Positions 24,718 through 26,311 of a stretch of DNA of 26,311 nucleotides are shown piece by piece. Each line of letters begins with the position of its first letter. The first letter of the stretch is position 1. Origin of the DNA: JALORV01 sp035429725 (GTDB taxonomy: Bacteria > Pseudomonadota > Gammaproteobacteria > Burkholderiales > Burkholderiaceae_F); the NCBI GenBank assembly GCA_035429725.1, contig DAOMFI010000034.1, forward strand, positions 1 through 26,311. The letters are read 5' to 3'. The position numbers and the translations under genes were made by a program. Below the pieces are notes generated by a model. It saw only the letters and a program-made list of their open reading frames with translations, searched no databases and was not told where the DNA came from.

Positions 24718-25544
24718 TCGAACAGTCCGGCCGGTGTGGCGTAGGCGCCGCGACGCGTCAGACTTTCCAGCGTCGCAAGTGCGGCTTCGAGCGTGAAATC
24801 GTCGGCCTCGATCGCCGCTACGACGTCAGCAATCGATCGGTGCGCGATCGCGGCGACTTCACCGTCCTGGTTGGCGCACGACGCATCGGGGCCGAGGGTG
24901 GCGTCGTACACGTGGATGCGCTCGGACTGGTACCCCTCGGGCACAGGCCGTCGCACATGAAAGGAGCGGCCGTGGTGAACCTCGATGCGGTCGAGTTCGA
25001 GGCCCGCTTCCTCCCAGGCCTCGCGTTCGAGCGCCTGCTCCAGCGTCTCGCCGGCCGGCACCATGCCGCCCACGAGATTGTCCCAGCGGTCCGGATCGAT
25101 CGGCTTGTGCGGCGCGCGCCGAGCGACCACCAGCGTGCCATCGTCCGCATAGGCATTCAGGTGCACGGCCTCGGTCGTGATGCCGAGCGCCCGGCAGGCT
25201 GCGCGCTCGACGGTCGCGAGGACCTCAGGCGAGGCATCTGCTCGCAGCGCAAGTTGCTCGTCACGCCAGCCGCGGATCAGGCCGGCATCGCGCAACCTCA
25301 GTGCTGCCTCGAACAGCAGGGCGCTCCGGGCCGATGTGTCGAGGCCATCGTCGACCAGAAGGAGGGCGCCGTTGACCTCCGTGAAACCTGCGGCGTGCTG
25401 TGCGAGAAAGGACGCGACATCAGGCTGCGCCCAACCGGCCGTGTGCCCGCCCACGACGAAGGGACGCAGGCCCACGGGACGCACCGGCTGCGCGCGTGAC
25501 TGCAGCCGCTCCGTGATCGACCACAGTCGCGCTGCGGAGGGCAT
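24714..25544 (-). CDS. Nudix hydrolase with N-terminal DUF4743-like domain
   Basis: The 276-residue protein has an N-terminal alpha/beta region of about 120 residues resembling DUF4743. A Nudix domain follows with the full box GMVPAGETLEQALEREAWEEAGL at 160-182; E175, E178 and E179 provide the metal-binding face. Related proteins (including fungal YJR142W-like and thiamine pyrophosphokinase-associated Nudix enzymes) are thought to act on thiamine diphosphate analogues or other nucleoside diphosphate compounds. Its ATG overlaps the lysS stop by one base (TGATG), and its stop overlaps the sbtA GTG. Confidence 0.85.
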   Translation of the reverse strand: MPSAARLWSITERLQSRAQPVRPVGLRPFVVGGHTAGWAQPDVASFLAQHAAGFTEVNGALLLVDDGLDTSARSALLFEAALRLRDAGLIRGWRDEQLALRADASPEVLATVERAACRALGITTEAVHLNAYADDGTLVVARRAPHKPIDPDRWDNLVGGMVPAGETLEQALEREAWEEAGLELDRIEVHHGRSFHVRRPVPEGYQSERIHVYDATLGPDASCANQDGEVAAIAHRSIADVVAAIEADDFTLEAALATLESLTRRGAYATPAGLFE

Positions 25545-26311
25545 CAGTTTTCCGGACGCATGTGCGGGAACAGGATCACATCGCGAATGCTCGGTGCATC
25601 GGTCACCAGCATGATGAAGCGATCGACCCCGACGCCGCAGCCCGCCGCTGGTGGCATGCCGTATTCCAGCGCGCGGACATAGTCGGCGTCGTAGTACATC
25701 GCTTCCTCGTCGCCTGCGGCCTTGGCCTTCGCCTGCTCGTTGAAGCGCGCGGCCTGGTCTTCCGGATCGTTCAGTTCGGAGAAACCGTTGGCGAGTTCGC
25801 GTCCGGCGATGAAGAGTTCAAAGCGCTCCGTGATTTCCGGGTGCTTGTCCGAAGCCCTCGCCAGGGGCGAAACCTCCACCGGATAGTCGACGATGTAGGT
25901 CGGCTGGATCAGCTTCGATTCCGCCACCTCCTCGAAAAGCGCCAGCTGCAACGCGCCGAGCCCGGCTTCTTCCGAATGCGTACTCCCCTTTGACCGCAAC
26001 TCGCGATGCAGGGCGTCGCGGTCGGCCAGCTGCGCTTCGCTGTACTGCGGAGCATGCGCCCGGATCGCCTGCACCGTCGTCAGGCGCGCGAATGGCTGCG
26101 ACAGATCGATCGTCTGCCCCTGGTACTGCAGGACGGCCGAACCGGTGGCGGCGATGGCGGTGTGGCGCAGCAGCCGCTCCGTGAAGTCCATCATCCACGT
26201 GTACTCCTGGTACGCGGCATAGAACTCCATCATCGTGAATTCGGGGTTGTGCCGCGGGCTCACTCCCTCGTTGCGGAAGTTGCGATTGATCTCGAACACG
26301 CGCTCGAAGCC
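25544..26311 (-). CDS. lysS: Lysyl-tRNA synthetase class II, C-terminal part (window-truncated)
   Basis: This is the catalytic C-terminal half of a class II LysRS, charging tRNA-Lys. The frame stays open to the right edge (GFERVFEINRN), so the gene starts outside. Motif 2 reads FEINRNFRNEG with HNPEFTMMEFY. Motif 3 is GCGVGVDRFIML near the C-terminus, which ends VILFPHMRPEN as usual. It heads a coupled run lysS-Nudix-sbtA-sbtB-like. Confidence 0.97.
   Translation of the reverse strand, partial: GFERVFEINRNFRNEGVSPRHNPEFTMMEFYAAYQEYTWMMDFTERLLRHTAIAATGSAVLQYQGQTIDLSQPFARLTTVQAIRAHAPQYSEAQLADRDALHRELRSKGSTHSEEAGLGALQLALFEEVAESKLIQPTYIVDYPVEVSPLARASDKHPEITERFELFIAGRELANGFSELNDPEDQAARFNEQAKAKAAGDEEAMYYDADYVRALEYGMPPAAGCGVGVDRFIMLVTDAPSIRDVILFPHMRPEN

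Overview
The window is GC-rich, densely coding DNA from a Proteobacterium, most likely a betaproteobacterium. This rests on gene order: a fimV-like gene, truA-trpF-trpB-trpA-accD-folC-dedD-cvpA-purF-metZ, then a complete iscR-iscS-iscU-iscA-hscB-hscA-fdx-iscX operon. The assignment comes from synteny and protein motifs read by eye; no database search was possible.

Layout. (1) 3-11111, plus strand: the 3' part of a fimV-like polar hub protein, then a compact housekeeping run for tRNA pseudouridylation (truA), tryptophan (trpFBA), fatty acid (accD), folate (folC), cell division/envelope (SPOR protein, cvpA) and purines (purF). Many junctions are ATGA or TGATG overlaps. A small uORF whose first 17 bases equal the first 17 bases of truA lies between fimV and truA. 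(2) 11129-12446: metZ preceded by a promoter-like -10, a SAM-II-type riboswitch and an intrinsic terminator whose T-tract abuts the start codon. (3) 12447-17282: three consecutive genes for secreted proteins sharing one unusual plan: signal peptide, one c-type heme motif, 1, 5 or 3 immunoglobulin-like choice-of-anchor-D repeats each with a cysteine pair, and a C-terminal Gly-rich/hydrophobic/basic tail resembling GlyGly-CTERM sorting signals. A good terminator ends this block. I regard it as the best candidate for an undescribed system. (4) 17314-23425: the isc operon with a recognisable sigma70 promoter, an IscR type-1-like operator and several intercistronic hairpins, followed by a coupled VOC-family gene. 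(5) 23422-26311, minus strand: the end of lysS, a DUF4743-like Nudix hydrolase, an SbtA-type bicarbonate transporter and a small P-II-like (SbtB-like) protein, arranged as an operon and convergent with the isc block.

How they work together. The first block is ordinary biosynthesis and envelope housekeeping. MetZ makes homocysteine and is probably shut off by SAM. The isc genes build and transfer Fe-S clusters under IscR feedback. The three heme/Ig-like proteins look like exported, surface-tethered, possibly extended electron-transfer or redox-sensing proteins. SbtA with its P-II-like partner suggests nucleotide-gated bicarbonate uptake. No tRNA, rRNA, CRISPR array, insertion sequence or phage gene was seen.
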